Numbered from the stretch's first letter, positions 23,221 through 32,868 are shown. The stretch is DNA of 64,000 nucleotides from Parasulfuritortus sp037446165 (GCA_037446165.1 JBBIJC010000003.1:1-64000), one strand, 5' to 3'. The notes: generated by a model from the sequence alone, not told the origin. A program made the numbers and translations.

Positions 23221-26151
23221 ATGAGTTCTGAACTACTCATTCCGTCAACCTCATCGACAGAGCCCTTCGATGTCTTGGATATTGCCGAGCGCAAGGCGTT
23301 TCTGGAGTTCGATGCCATCGATAGCGGATTGATGAGCGCTCTGCATGGCCAACTGGAACCCTTCCGCCACGACATCACTCAATCCTTCTTCGGTCATCTC
23401 GCTGACTTCGAGCCGTTGCGCCGCCTGATGGGGGTCGCGCCGTCGCTGGAACGGTTACATCATGTACAAGCCGAGTATTTCAGCCGCCTCACTGTTGGCG
23501 ACTACGGCAATGATTTTGTAGCGGACTGCTTGCGGGTCGGTCATGTGCATCAACGCATCGGGCTACCACCGAAATGGTATATCGGAGCTTACCGAAAATA
23601 TCTTTCCGAGTTGGTGCCACTGGTCTGGGCACAGTGCGAAGGCGACAGCCAGCGTTTTCTGGAACTATGCGACTCCTTGTTGAAGGTCGTGCTGTTCGAT
23701 ATGGGATTGGTGCTCGACAGCTACTTTGACGCGGACCGGCAGGCCTTGCTGGAACTGAAGGATTATGCCGACGGCATAATCGCCACCATGCCGAGTGGTC
23801 TTCTGGTCCTGGATGCCAAACTACGACTGCGTACCATCAATGTCGCCGCGCGTGACATGCTGGGCCTAGACGAGTCGGTGCCGCTCGCCGGACTGGAATT
23901 GGGCAAACTGCTGGCAAGCCCGACGCTTTTGGTCACAGCGGCTGAAGTGCTGGAAAAACGCCAGATGGGCCGGTTGCTGACGCTGGGTCCGCTGCCCGGC
24001 CTGTGCGCACGCATTCTCGTACTGACATTGTCGACCACGCTGGTCGACGGAGCGCAGGGACTGATCGTTCAGTTGGAGGACGAAACCGAAAGCATCCAGT
24101 CAGAAGAGCGCATGGTCCGGTTCCGCACGGCCATGGATGCCTCGGACGATGCCATTTTCCTCATTGATCGGCTCACGTTGAGCTTCGTGGATATCAACGC
24201 TTCGGCCTGCAATCACCTGGGTTACTCCCGTGGCGAATTGCTCGAAATGGGCCTGCTGGACTTCAAGTCGCCGTTGTCTGAGGAGGCTCTGACCCAACGT
24301 TTCGACCGGATGCTGGCCGAGCCTGGCCGGACCTGCAGGGATGAAACGGTGTACCGCCGCAAGGACGGCAGCAGCTTCGAGGTTGAAGTGGTTTACCGAG
24401 CCTTTCACTCCGAGGGGCGCGCCATGCTGGTGGCGATTGCCCGCGACATTGGCCCGCGCAAGCGCGCCGAAGAGTCGTTGCGTATCGCTCAGCGGGCGCT
24501 GACGGCGGCCGCCAACGGCATCGTCATCACCGATTGCTTGAAGCCTGATAATCCCATTGTCTACGTCAACCCGGCTTTCGAACGAATCACTGGGTATGAC
24601 GCAGCCGAAGCGATCGGCCGTAACGGCCGGTTTCTGCACGGCGACGACCGCGATCAGCCAGGTATCACCGTCCTGAAGCAGGCCGTGCACGACGGCCAGG
24701 AAGCACGGTTGGTGTTGCGCAATTACCGCAAGGATGGCACACCCTTCTGGAACGAGTTGTATATCTCCCCGATCCGAAATGAAGCCGGTACTGTCACCCA
24801 TTACGTCGGTGTGCAAAGCGACATTACCGAGCAGAAACAGGCCGAGGAAAATCTCCGTCACATGGCGACCCACGATGCACTCACCGGGTTGCCCAATCGC
24901 GCCCTGTTGCATGACCGGGTCGGCCAAGCCATCAGCTATGCGGAGCGCACCAAGAGTGAGGTGGCGGTCCTGTTTATCGACATTGATCGCTTCAAGAACA
25001 TCAACGACAGTCTGGGGCACGCAGTAGGTGATCAACTGATTACCCGGTTGGGCCGTCGTTTGCAAGAGGCGGTCAGGAAGGTGGATACGGTCGCGCGGAT
25101 GGGCGGCGACGAATTTGTCATCATACTGACCGATATTGCCCACGAATCAGACATCCTCCAGTTGCTCCCGGATCTGCTCGCGAGCATCGCCCAGCCGATA
25201 CTGATCGATGGGCATGAGCTATCGGTCACTGCCAGTATCGGGATCAGCCTCTATCCAAATGATGGCCTTGATGTGTCGACTCTGTTGAAGAACGCGGATA
25301 CCGCCATGTACCGTGCCAAGGATGCCGGTCGCAGCGTATTCCGTTATTACACGCAGGAAATGAATGCCGATGCGATCGATCACCTACGCCTGGAAAACGA
25401 TTTGCGCCACGCCATCAAGGCTGGTGAACTCATCGTCTATTACCAACCCCAGATCGAATCTGGAACCGGACGTATCGTTGCGGCCGAAGCCTTGCTGCGC
25501 TGGAATCATCCGCGCCATGGTCTGATTTCACCAGACCAGTTCATTCCACTGGCAGAGGAAACGGGTCTCATCCTGCCCATTGGCGAATGGGTTTTGCGTC
25601 AGGTTTGCACCCAGGTGCATGATTGGCGCGCGGCAGGATTACTGAAGCTGAAGATTGCGGTCAATTTGTCGCCTCGCCAATTTCAGCAATACGACATCGT
25701 CGACATGATTCGTTCCTGCCTGGATGAGCATGACCTGCCATCGGACTGGCTGGAACTGGAAATCACCGAGAGTAGCCTGATGCAGGATCCGGAAACTGCA
25801 GTCGTATTGCTTGAAGAACTTGTGCAGCAAGGCTTCCATCTTGCGGTGGACGACTTCGGCACAGGTTATTCCAGTCTGGCTTACCTCAAACGATTTCCGC
25901 TGCATGCCCTCAAGATTGATCGCTCTTTCGTGATCGACATCGAAACCAATCGAGATAGCGCGGCCATCGCCAGCGCCATCATCGCCCTAGCCCACAAACT
26001 TGAGCTGAAGGTCATCGCCGAAGGCGTCGAGTTTGAGTCACAAATGGAGTTTCTGTACGCGCTCGGCTGCGACATGGCTCAGGGTTATCTGTTTGGGCGC
26101 CCCATGCCAGGTGATGAGTTCATGGCTTTGATCGGGCGGCAAGCATGTTGA
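23221..26151 (+). CDS. Globin-coupled sensor with PAS, GGDEF and EAL domains
   Basis: A 976-residue soluble c-di-GMP enzyme. The N-terminal sensor globin (about 15-175) carries the proximal haem His110 in VGHVHQRIGLPPKWYIGAY. The position of the usual distal-pocket Tyr (FY motif) is Phe57 (SFFGHL). Three PAS-like segments follow (about 185-290, 295-415, 420-540). Next come a GGDEF domain with intact RMGGDEF and DIDRFKNIND, and an EAL domain with EALLRWNHP, ITESSL, DDFGTGYSS and KIDRSF. Both catalytic domains look intact, so net activity cannot be predicted. It overlaps the next gene by seven bases. Confidence 0.93.
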   Translation: MSSELLIPSTSSTEPFDVLDIAERKAFLEFDAIDSGLMSALHGQLEPFRHDITQSFFGHLADFEPLRRLMGVAPSLERLHHVQAEYFSRLTVGDYGNDFVADCLRVGHVHQRIGLPPKWYIGAYRKYLSELVPLVWAQCEGDSQRFLELCDSLLKVVLFDMGLVLDSYFDADRQALLELKDYADGIIATMPSGLLVLDAKLRLRTINVAARDMLGLDESVPLAGLELGKLLASPTLLVTAAEVLEKRQMGRLLTLGPLPGLCARILVLTLSTTLVDGAQGLIVQLEDETESIQSEERMVRFRTAMDASDDAIFLIDRLTLSFVDINASACNHLGYSRGELLEMGLLDFKSPLSEEALTQRFDRMLAEPGRTCRDETVYRRKDGSSFEVEVVYRAFHSEGRAMLVAIARDIGPRKRAEESLRIAQRALTAAANGIVITDCLKPDNPIVYVNPAFERITGYDAAEAIGRNGRFLHGDDRDQPGITVLKQAVHDGQEARLVLRNYRKDGTPFWNELYISPIRNEAGTVTHYVGVQSDITEQKQAEENLRHMATHDALTGLPNRALLHDRVGQAISYAERTKSEVAVLFIDIDRFKNINDSLGHAVGDQLITRLGRRLQEAVRKVDTVARMGGDEFVIILTDIAHESDILQLLPDLLASIAQPILIDGHELSVTASIGISLYPNDGLDVSTLLKNADTAMYRAKDAGRSVFRYYTQEMNADAIDHLRLENDLRHAIKAGELIVYYQPQIESGTGRIVAAEALLRWNHPRHGLISPDQFIPLAEETGLILPIGEWVLRQVCTQVHDWRAAGLLKLKIAVNLSPRQFQQYDIVDMIRSCLDEHDLPSDWLELEITESSLMQDPETAVVLLEELVQQGFHLAVDDFGTGYSSLAYLKRFPLHALKIDRSFVIDIETNRDSAAIASAIIALAHKLELKVIAEGVEFESQMEFLYALGCDMAQGYLFGRPMPGDEFMALIGRQAC

Positions 26152-26978
26152 CCACTTCCAACACGCTTCTGATTATTGATGATGATGCCAACGTCCTGGC
26201 GACCATGAGTCGGATATTCCGCCACGATGATTATGAACTGCTATTGGCTAATGGCGGAGCCGAGGGGCTGGAGCGGTTGGCCAGTCACGAGGTAGGAGTA
26301 ATCCTGGCTGACCAGCACATGAGGGATATGACCGGGGTAGCATTTCTGAGCCGGGCACGAGAACTCCGGCCGGACAGTGTGCGAATTGTGCTCACCGGTT
26401 ACACGGATATTTCCAGCGTAACCGACGCAGTCAACCATGGCGCAATTTACAAGTTCCTGACCAAACCCTGGGATGACGACGATTTGCGCAAGGCGGTTCG
26501 TGAGGCATTCCTGCTCCATCGGGTCACTCGGGAAAACACCCGTCTTACTGGTGAACTGCAAGAGGCCAACACGTCCTTGACGCGTTGGAACCTGGAGTTG
26601 GAACAGCGCGTGGCAGCGAAGACCCACGAGGCGTTGCTCAACCTCCAGACGCTGCGTGTTTCGCAGGAAATTCTGGAGTATCTGCCGGTAGCGGTGCTAG
26701 GCATCGATCCGAGCGGCCAGATTGTTATCTCGAATAGGGCTGCGGAAGAACTGTTGGGCGGGGAGAACCCGCTGGTGGGTGAAATGGCCCGCGAAATCCT
26801 GCCTGAGAAACTGTCGACCGAAATCGGACAGGATGCCGAAACGATGGCCACGCAAGACACTGCCGTGCTCAGGAATGGACAGCACATCCGTTATTGGTGC
26901 CATGCCATGGGTAAAGCATCGAACGCGGCGGGTCTTACCTTGGTATTTTATCCACTTACTCTGGATGTGCCTCAATGA
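26145..26978 (+). CDS. Response regulator with receiver and PAS domain
   Basis: A 277-residue protein with a receiver (about 1-125; IIDDDAN, phospho-acceptor Asp in ILADQHMRDMTG, Lys in FLTKPW), a coiled-coil linker and a C-terminal PAS-like domain (about 180-270). There is no DNA-binding, GGDEF or HD-GYP output. It probably works through protein-protein contact, for example with the overlapping globin-coupled sensor gene in front of it. Starting inside the end of that gene implies co-translation. It may also be a truncated form of a longer regulator, since broken coding sequence follows. Confidence 0.85.
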   Translation: MLTTSNTLLIIDDDANVLATMSRIFRHDDYELLLANGGAEGLERLASHEVGVILADQHMRDMTGVAFLSRARELRPDSVRIVLTGYTDISSVTDAVNHGAIYKFLTKPWDDDDLRKAVREAFLLHRVTRENTRLTGELQEANTSLTRWNLELEQRVAAKTHEALLNLQTLRVSQEILEYLPVAVLGIDPSGQIVISNRAAEELLGGENPLVGEMAREILPEKLSTEIGQDAETMATQDTAVLRNGQHIRYWCHAMGKASNAAGLTLVFYPLTLDVPQ

Positions 26979-27024
26979 AACCTCCCAAATTGACCGACAG
27001 GCGACAGAGAAGCTTTCGCTGTAG

Positions 27025-27143
27025 GAGGATGCCAGCCTGCGCATCATCGGTCTGTTATCGGTCTGCTGGATAGGCTCGCCAATCATTACAAACCGCATGC
27101 CGAGGCTCAAGGCATGGACAGCGGCAGCATTGATTTATTCTGA
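27025..27143 (+). pseudogene. Possible broken C-terminal coding remnant
   Basis: After an in-frame TAG (27022-27024) the sequence reads EDASLRIIGLL. After a frame change at the short direct repeat ATCGGTCTG (27046 and 27056) it continues GLLDRLANHYKPHAEAQGMD and ends SGSIDLF at TGA 27141-27143. The stitched peptide has good coding character and a normal-looking C terminus, suggesting the tail of a lost signalling protein. I cannot name the family. Confidence 0.35.
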
Positions 27144-27161
27144 AAGAAGCCGGGGTTTAAC

Positions 27162-28031
27162 ATGACGATCGACCAAATCCGCATGGAAGTTCAGAAACAA
27201 AAAGAGCTGCCCACACTATCGCCAAATATCGAGCGCATTCTGTCGGCGTGCGAAGACTACGATATAAATCAAGGGTTGCTTGCCGAAGTGTTGGGTGAAT
27301 CCCCGACCATTGCCGCCCGCCTCCTCGGACTTGCCAACTCAGCTTTTTTCGGTCAGCCGGGTAGGGTGCATTCCCTGTCTCACGCCATTTCGGTGCTGGG
27401 GATGGTGACAGTGCGCAGCGTTTCGGTCGGGCTGGCCTTGTCCGGCATCCTCAAGACGGATCACTGTCCTCATTTTCAGGCTGATCGTTACTGGTCGTCC
27501 GCCGTCATGACGGCCCTCATGGCGAGCCAACTGAATTCGTCAGTCAAAGCCGACTTGCGTCCACCGAACGATAGTGTCTATATGGCCGGCCTGCTGCACA
27601 ACATTGGCCTGCTGGCACTGGTTTATCTTCATCCGGCCGAGATGGATCGCGCCTTCATGGCCTACGACGCTAAACCTGCATGCACTCTGGCCGATTACAT
27701 CCATACTGAACTTGAAACAGATCACTATCAAGCTGGCGTCTGGCTTGGCAGCAAATGGCACCTGCCACGCGACATTCTGCTGGTGATGGAATACCACTAC
27801 GATCCGAACTACCGTGGTGAACACTGGCCACTGGTTCTGCTGGAAGGATTATGCTCCCGCTGGGCCAACCGTATCGTCGATGGTAGCGATGATGTTGGTG
27901 AATTCGAAGACGAATACGATGCTCTGGCCACCCTTGGAGTGGCAAAACCTACCATCGAAAGATTGTGGGCGCGGATGCGTGAAAAGCTGGACGGCATCAG
28001 GGATGTTGCCTCCCTGTTCACGGCGCGGTGA
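27162..28031 (+). CDS. HDOD-domain signalling protein
   Basis: A 289-residue single-domain HDOD protein, related to HD phosphohydrolases but usually non-catalytic and often part of c-di-GMP or chemosensory networks. Visible hallmarks are KELPTLSPNIERIL at the start, RLLGLANSAFFG, ISVLGMVTVRSVSVGLAL and the AGLLHNIGLLAL segment (HN in place of HD). It starts 18 bases after a remnant frame and ends four bases before the next gene, so it is co-transcribed with the GAF-GGDEF protein. Confidence 0.88.
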   Translation: MTIDQIRMEVQKQKELPTLSPNIERILSACEDYDINQGLLAEVLGESPTIAARLLGLANSAFFGQPGRVHSLSHAISVLGMVTVRSVSVGLALSGILKTDHCPHFQADRYWSSAVMTALMASQLNSSVKADLRPPNDSVYMAGLLHNIGLLALVYLHPAEMDRAFMAYDAKPACTLADYIHTELETDHYQAGVWLGSKWHLPRDILLVMEYHYDPNYRGEHWPLVLLEGLCSRWANRIVDGSDDVGEFEDEYDALATLGVAKPTIERLWARMREKLDGIRDVASLFTAR

Positions 28032-28035
28032 TTTC

Positions 28036-30527
28036 ATGGCCGATCACTCGATTTCCGAACTCTCTCTTGAGTTCAACCGGCACATCGTCAATCTGCTGGA
28101 TTCGCTGTCTGCTCTCTCGGAATTGTCGGAATTGTCGATCCACGATTTCGATGAACCTCAACTTCTCAAGCACGCGCTGAAAGCGTTGATGTCGAACCAG
28201 GACATGGAACGCAGTTCGATTTTTCTGATGCGCGACGACGGGCTGCTGACCAATGTCGCTGGCCTTGACTGGGAGGAGATGCTGGGAGGCCTGGTTAATG
28301 AGGAAGCGCCAACAGAAACCCGTCCCAAAACGCAATTTCGCCTTGGCGAAGGCGTTATGGGTCGCGCTGCCGAGTCCGGCCAGCAGGAGCATTGCCGTTC
28401 CTGCATCGACGACCCACGCTTCAAAGCTTTAGTCAGCGGAGACATCACGGTTCAGGGCTCTTTGCTCTGCGTACCGATTTGCTGCGAGGACAGCGTGCTT
28501 GGTGTGCTCAATATCTTTCACCCGCAGGCCGGGTTCTTCAACATGTGGCATGAGCGGTTGCTGCTGCTTTTCTGCCAGGTACTTGGCCGCCTCCTGCTCA
28601 ACCATCGTTTCACCCATCATCTCGGTGATTTGCTGGATAACAAGACGCGGGAAATCATGGTTGCCAATGCCGCGCTGTGCGAGGAAGCTGAACTCAGGCG
28701 GAAGGCACAGGAAAAGCTCGAACACCAGTATGGGTTCCTGCAATCGGTATTGGAGAGCGCTCCGGAACCAATCATGGTGATTGGAACAGATTATCGACTG
28801 CTGATGGCGAATGCCTTGTCCCGAGTCAATGTGCCGCAGATGTTGGATGGCAAGGAGTTGACCTGCTATCAAATCTCTCATCATCGTGATACGCCCTGCG
28901 ATGGGACGGAGCACCAATGTCCACTGCAGATGGTGGTCGCCCAGAACGGACCAGCAAGTGTGNNNNNNNNNNNNNNNNNNNNNNNNNNNNNNNNNNNNNN
29001 NNNNNNNNNNNNNNNNNNNNNNNNNNNNNNNNNNNNNNNNNNNNNNNNNNNNNNNNNNNNNNGGAGCACCAATGTCCACTGCAGATGGTGGTCGCCCAGA
29101 ACGGACCAGCAAGTGTGACCCACGTACATCACGATTCGGCTGGCGAGCCACGACATATTGAGTTGTTGGCTTCCCCGCTGCGCGACAAGAATGGTGCCGT
29201 CATTGGTATTATCGAGAACGCCCGCGATATCACCGATCGCATGCGGATGCAGGATGCGCTTCTGGAAAGTGAAGCTCGGTTCCGCTTGCTATTCAATTCA
29301 GGTAACGATGCCATTCTCGTCCATCGGATAGAAGCCAATGGCATGCCTGGACAGTTCATCGAAGTGAACGATAGGGCTTGCCATGTATTGGGCTACAGCC
29401 GGAAGGAGCTTCTGAGCATGGGGCCTACCGATATCGATGTTGCGGACAGCGCGACCGATATGGCTAAAATCTCCAAATCAATTCTGGCCCGCCAGTACGC
29501 TACGTTCGAGTGGGTGCATCGCGCTAGGAGTGGCAAGAAAATTCCAGTGGAGATCAGCGCCCATCTGTTTCAGTTGGGTGGGCAGCCCGCAGTTTTCTCG
29601 GTCGCCCGGGATATTACCGAACGCAAGCAGGCCGAACTGGAATACAAGACCATCCTGCAAACGGCCACCGATGGCTATCTGATGCTGGATGCAGCTCAAC
29701 GGGTTATCGATACCAATGATGCCTATTGCGCTATGCTCGGCTACAGCCGCGAAGAGTTATTGCGCATGAGAACCCCCGATATCGAGGCCATCGAGTCTCC
29801 CGATGAAACCCAGCGCCATGCCGATGAGATTCGCCGACAAGGCTATGCCCGGTTCGAATCGCAGCATCGCCGCAAGGATGGACGTATTCTCGATGTTGAT
29901 GTCAGCACAACGTTCCTCGATATCCAGGGTGGGGTACTAATTGCCTTCATCCGTGACATTTCCGAGCGCAAGCAGGTTGAACTGCAGATTCGCCAACTGG
30001 CCTACTTCGATACGTTGACCGACCTGCCCAACCGCCGTCTGTTACTGGACCGATTAGGTAATGCCCTGACCCAGGCCAAACGTTTCGAACGCTCGCTGGC
30101 GGTCATGTTCCTGGATCTGGATCGCTTCAAACAGGTCAACGATACGCTAGGACACGATGCCGGAGATGAACTGCTCATACAAGTTGCCAGGCGTCTCAAT
30201 GCCTGTGTGCGAGCGGGGGATACTGTATCCAGACCCGGCGGTGACGAATTTGTCATCCTGCTGCCGGAGATTTCAAATCCCCACGATGCTGAATTGGTGG
30301 CTGAAAAGATCATTGCCTCACTCAACAAGCCAATTACCATTCAGGGACAAGTACTCTTGGTTACGACCAGCATCGGCATCTCTGTTGAACCAATCAATGG
30401 CACGGATGATATCCAGGAGTTGATGAAGAAAGCCGATCAGGCCATGTACCAGGCCAAGGATGCCGGCCGCAACACCTATCAGTTTTATCAGGATGCATAT
30501 TCGGCTGCCCCGGAAAGGACAGACTGA
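28036..30527 (+). CDS. GAF-PAS-GGDEF diguanylate cyclase, interrupted by an artificial gap
   Basis: As given, the gene is broken by 100 Ns flanked by two identical 55-base copies. Removing the Ns and one copy (155 bases) restores one frame of 779 codons (778 residues). Domains then are a GAF domain (about 40-195), a coiled coil, three PAS domains (about 230-350, 360-490, 490-610) and a C-terminal GGDEF with FLDLDRFKQVND and intact RPGGDEF. This is a likely active cyclase sensing a small ligand. Any annotation of the raw sequence will split it into two partial genes. It is coupled to the CZB-GGDEF gene two bases downstream. Confidence 0.9.
28908..28962. repeat. Left copy of the 55-base contig-end overlap
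   Basis: The last 55 bases before the N run are identical to the first 55 bases after it (29063-29117). Exactly 55 bases is a common de Bruijn k-mer length, so this is a shared contig end and not a biological repeat. Confidence 0.95.
28963..29062. other. Assembly gap of 100 Ns
   Basis: A run of exactly 100 Ns, the usual scaffold placeholder of unknown size. The identical flanks show that the true gap is probably negative (overlap of 55 bases), so no sequence is missing. Confidence 0.97.
29063..29117. repeat. Right copy of the 55-base contig-end overlap
   Basis: Identical to 28908-28962. Collapsing the two copies joins EHQCPLQMVV...PASV directly to THVHHDS in the same reading frame. Confidence 0.95.
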
Positions 30528-30528
30528 G

Positions 30529-31377
30529 ATGATCAACGTAACTGCTCAGGAACTTGAAACCATATTGGCGACGATAGATAAGGCGCTTGCCATGCACGAG
30601 GTTTGGCGCGAGCAATTGCAGCGCATCCTGATTTGCAAACTGCCTCCGCATGAGGAGGACATGGCTGATGATGCACATCGAAACTGCGCATTCGGACAAT
30701 GGTATTACGGCCCTTCAAATGCGCACCTGCGTAAGCTCTCAGGATTTCAAAAAATTGAAGAAATGCACAAAATTATGCACGGTAGTGCACGGGATCTATG
30801 CATTCGACTGAAGGCGCATTGGCCTATTTCACAGAAAGAGTATGACCCTTACGTCAGTCAATTGACTCGATTTCGCAGTGAATTATTGGGGCTGCGGCAA
30901 AAGGTATTCGAGACCCTGCACAAGATAGATCCGCTTACGGGAGCATATCGCAGCCTGTTTCTGCTTCCGGAATTGGAAAAGGACCAGGCTGAAAAGAAGT
31001 CTACAGGCAAGCCTTACAGCCTTTTGCTATTGCGTCTCGATTTGAGGACAACCAATGAATCGCTGGGTATGGATAAAGGCAATGAGCTGTTACGTGGAGC
31101 CATTGCAGGCGTGCGCAAAATACTCGATATAGGGGACAAGATATATCGCTATGCGGGAGCTGAATTCGTAATCTGTTTACCCGGCCGCAACCACGATCAA
31201 GCCAATGAAATCCGGGGGCACATGGTAGAAGTGGTCGGCAAAGCCTTGACCAATGTGGCAGGTGGATCTTCAACCAGCATGGAAATCCATTACGGGATCG
31301 TCGAACTGGAACCGGATACCTACGTCGAACAACTGATTCATCAGGCCAAACGAGCCTCCTATACCATCACGATTTGA
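30529..31377 (+). CDS. CZB zinc-sensing protein with a degenerate GGDEF domain (DgcZ-like)
   Basis: A 282-residue protein laid out like E. coli DgcZ. The N-terminal CZB domain has the candidate zinc ligands His23, Cys53 (NCAFGQWYYG), His80 and His84. These are each shifted by one from the DgcZ ligands as I recall them. The C-terminal domain keeps the GGDEF fold start (DPLTGAYRS), but the signature is AGAEF at 209-213 and the DxD/FKxxND region is disrupted (LDLRTTNESLG), so catalysis is unlikely. A zinc-responsive partner or GTP/c-di-GMP binding regulator of the adjacent active cyclase is inferred. It starts two bases after that gene. Confidence 0.85.
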   Translation: MINVTAQELETILATIDKALAMHEVWREQLQRILICKLPPHEEDMADDAHRNCAFGQWYYGPSNAHLRKLSGFQKIEEMHKIMHGSARDLCIRLKAHWPISQKEYDPYVSQLTRFRSELLGLRQKVFETLHKIDPLTGAYRSLFLLPELEKDQAEKKSTGKPYSLLLLRLDLRTTNESLGMDKGNELLRGAIAGVRKILDIGDKIYRYAGAEFVICLPGRNHDQANEIRGHMVEVVGKALTNVAGGSSTSMEIHYGIVELEPDTYVEQLIHQAKRASYTITI

Positions 31378-31410
31378 TTACGCCAGTTGAAGTGGCGCTG
31401 GCGGCGGCCG

Positions 31411-31989
31411 TCAGGCAGGTGGATAGAACCCGTCCACCTGCTTCTTGACCGTGCCTAGTATCTCGGGCATCTCGATGTCCATGATCTGGTCCTGGATCCA
31501 GGTCTGGTCGGACTTTTCCATGTCTTCGCGGATCTGCAGACTGAGGTAGCGCAGGGCCTGGAAGCTGGGCTTGTCATCCGGGAAATCGTAATGGGCATAC
31601 TCGGTCATGCGCGCGTTGAGCATGTCGATGTAGCCTTGCTCGTAGTCGTATTCCTCGTCCTTCACGCCTCCGGTGAAGTCCAGGATGTTGTCTTCCATGA
31701 TCTCGGCCAGGCGCACGCCCAGTGCACTGACCAGTTCACCTCGCGCCTTGTCGCTCATCCGGGGGAAAATCAGGCGATCGACGTAATGCACCGCGAAGGC
31801 GGTCAGTTCACCGATGATCTTGAAACCGCGCTGGGGCGTGATGATGTCGAAGTCGGCCTTGGACAGGTTGTCCATGGCGCGGTCGGCCATGCGCCAGATG
31901 GTGGTCGCCAATGCCGTGGCGATATCCTCGACCGGACGTTCGCCTTCCTTTTTGAACCAGACCGTCTTGACTCGGGTGGGAGCGGCCAT
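31411..31989 (-). CDS. Unknown helical protein at the end of the dsr-divergent operon
   Basis: A 192-residue soluble, acidic, mostly helical protein. The start at ATG 31989 has GGAG seven bases upstream and lies three bases after the sulfurtransferase stop. The open frame upstream (to 32127) is a shadow of that gene. There is no signal peptide, membrane segment, cysteine cluster or family motif that I recognise. Tight spacing ties it to the rhodanese and the DsrC-like gene, so a role in sulfur metabolism or its control is plausible by context only. Confidence 0.75.
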   Translation of the reverse strand: MAAPTRVKTVWFKKEGERPVEDIATALATTIWRMADRAMDNLSKADFDIITPQRGFKIIGELTAFAVHYVDRLIFPRMSDKARGELVSALGVRLAEIMEDNILDFTGGVKDEEYDYEQGYIDMLNARMTEYAHYDFPDDKPSFQALRYLSLQIREDMEKSDQTWIQDQIMDIEMPEILGTVKKQVDGFYPPA

Positions 31990-31991
31990 CG

Positions 31992-32843
31992 CTATTCTCC
32001 AGTGGCAATTGGACGCGATGGATCGGTGATCCATTCGCTCCAGGAACCGACATACAGCCTGGAACCGGACAGGCCGGCGACTTCCATGGCCAGGATGTTG
32101 TGGCAGGCGGTGACGCCGGAGCCGCACATGTGGATGACATCGGACGGCGCGCGGCCCTTGAGCAGGGCCTGGTAGTTCTCACGCAGGGCCTCCGGCGGCA
32201 TGAAGGTGCCGTCGATGTCGAGGTTCTCCTCGAAGTTCCAGTTGACCGCGCCCGGCACGTGACCGGCAATGGGGTCGAGCGGCTCGTATTCGCCGCTGAA
32301 GCGGCGCTCGGGACGGGCATCGAGAATCAGTTTGTCCCCCGTTTCCATAGCCTGCATCACCTGATCGGCACTGGCGTAAAGGCTTGCCTCGGGCAGCCTG
32401 GCGCAGGCTGCTCTGCAAATCTGCTCGGGAATGTCCTGGGTCACCGGATGCTTCTCCCGAATCCATTTTGGATAGCCCCCGTCGAGCAACGCCACCCCCG
32501 GATGGCCCAGCCAGCGCAGCAACCACCACAGGCGTACCGCCATGGAACCGAAGCTGTCGTCGTAGACCACGACCTGCTTGTTGACGCCGATGCCCCATTG
32601 GCACAGCTTTTCGGCCAGGGCATCGAGGTCGGGCAGCGGGTGACGGCCGGTACTGGCACCCATCGGGGCCGCCAGGTCGTTATCGAGGTGGGCGTAGCGC
32701 GCGCCTGGAATATGCCCTTTCTGATAGAGCAGACGGCCACCTTCCGGATCGGTGAGCGTGAAGCGGCAGTCGATGACAATCCAATGCGGATCGTCCAGAT
32801 GACGGGCCAGATCATCGGTGGAAACCAGGGTGGTGTAATACAT
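31992..32843 (-). CDS. Two-domain rhodanese sulfurtransferase (SseA-like)
   Basis: Thiosulfate or 3-mercaptopyruvate sulfurtransferase with two rhodanese domains. The N-terminal one contains VIDCRFTLTDPEGG and GHIPGA. The C-terminal catalytic one contains LDARPERRFSGEYEP, GHIPGA-like GHVPGAVNWNF and the active-site loop MCGSGVTACHN, with the persulfide Cys. The CGSGVTA loop is usual for 3-mercaptopyruvate-type enzymes. At 283 residues with no export signal, it could feed sulfane sulfur to the cytoplasmic DsrE/DsrC relay encoded nearby. Confidence 0.9.
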   Translation of the reverse strand: MYYTTLVSTDDLARHLDDPHWIVIDCRFTLTDPEGGRLLYQKGHIPGARYAHLDNDLAAPMGASTGRHPLPDLDALAEKLCQWGIGVNKQVVVYDDSFGSMAVRLWWLLRWLGHPGVALLDGGYPKWIREKHPVTQDIPEQICRAACARLPEASLYASADQVMQAMETGDKLILDARPERRFSGEYEPLDPIAGHVPGAVNWNFEENLDIDGTFMPPEALRENYQALLKGRAPSDVIHMCGSGVTACHNILAMEVAGLSGSRLYVGSWSEWITDPSRPIATGE

Positions 32844-32868
32844 GGGGGGAACTTCAGGGTTGAGGGTG

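Noticed and set aside
28881..29161. Three short open frames running through the N run on both strands
   Set aside because: They exist only because Ns contain no stop codons and because the 55-base contig end is present twice.
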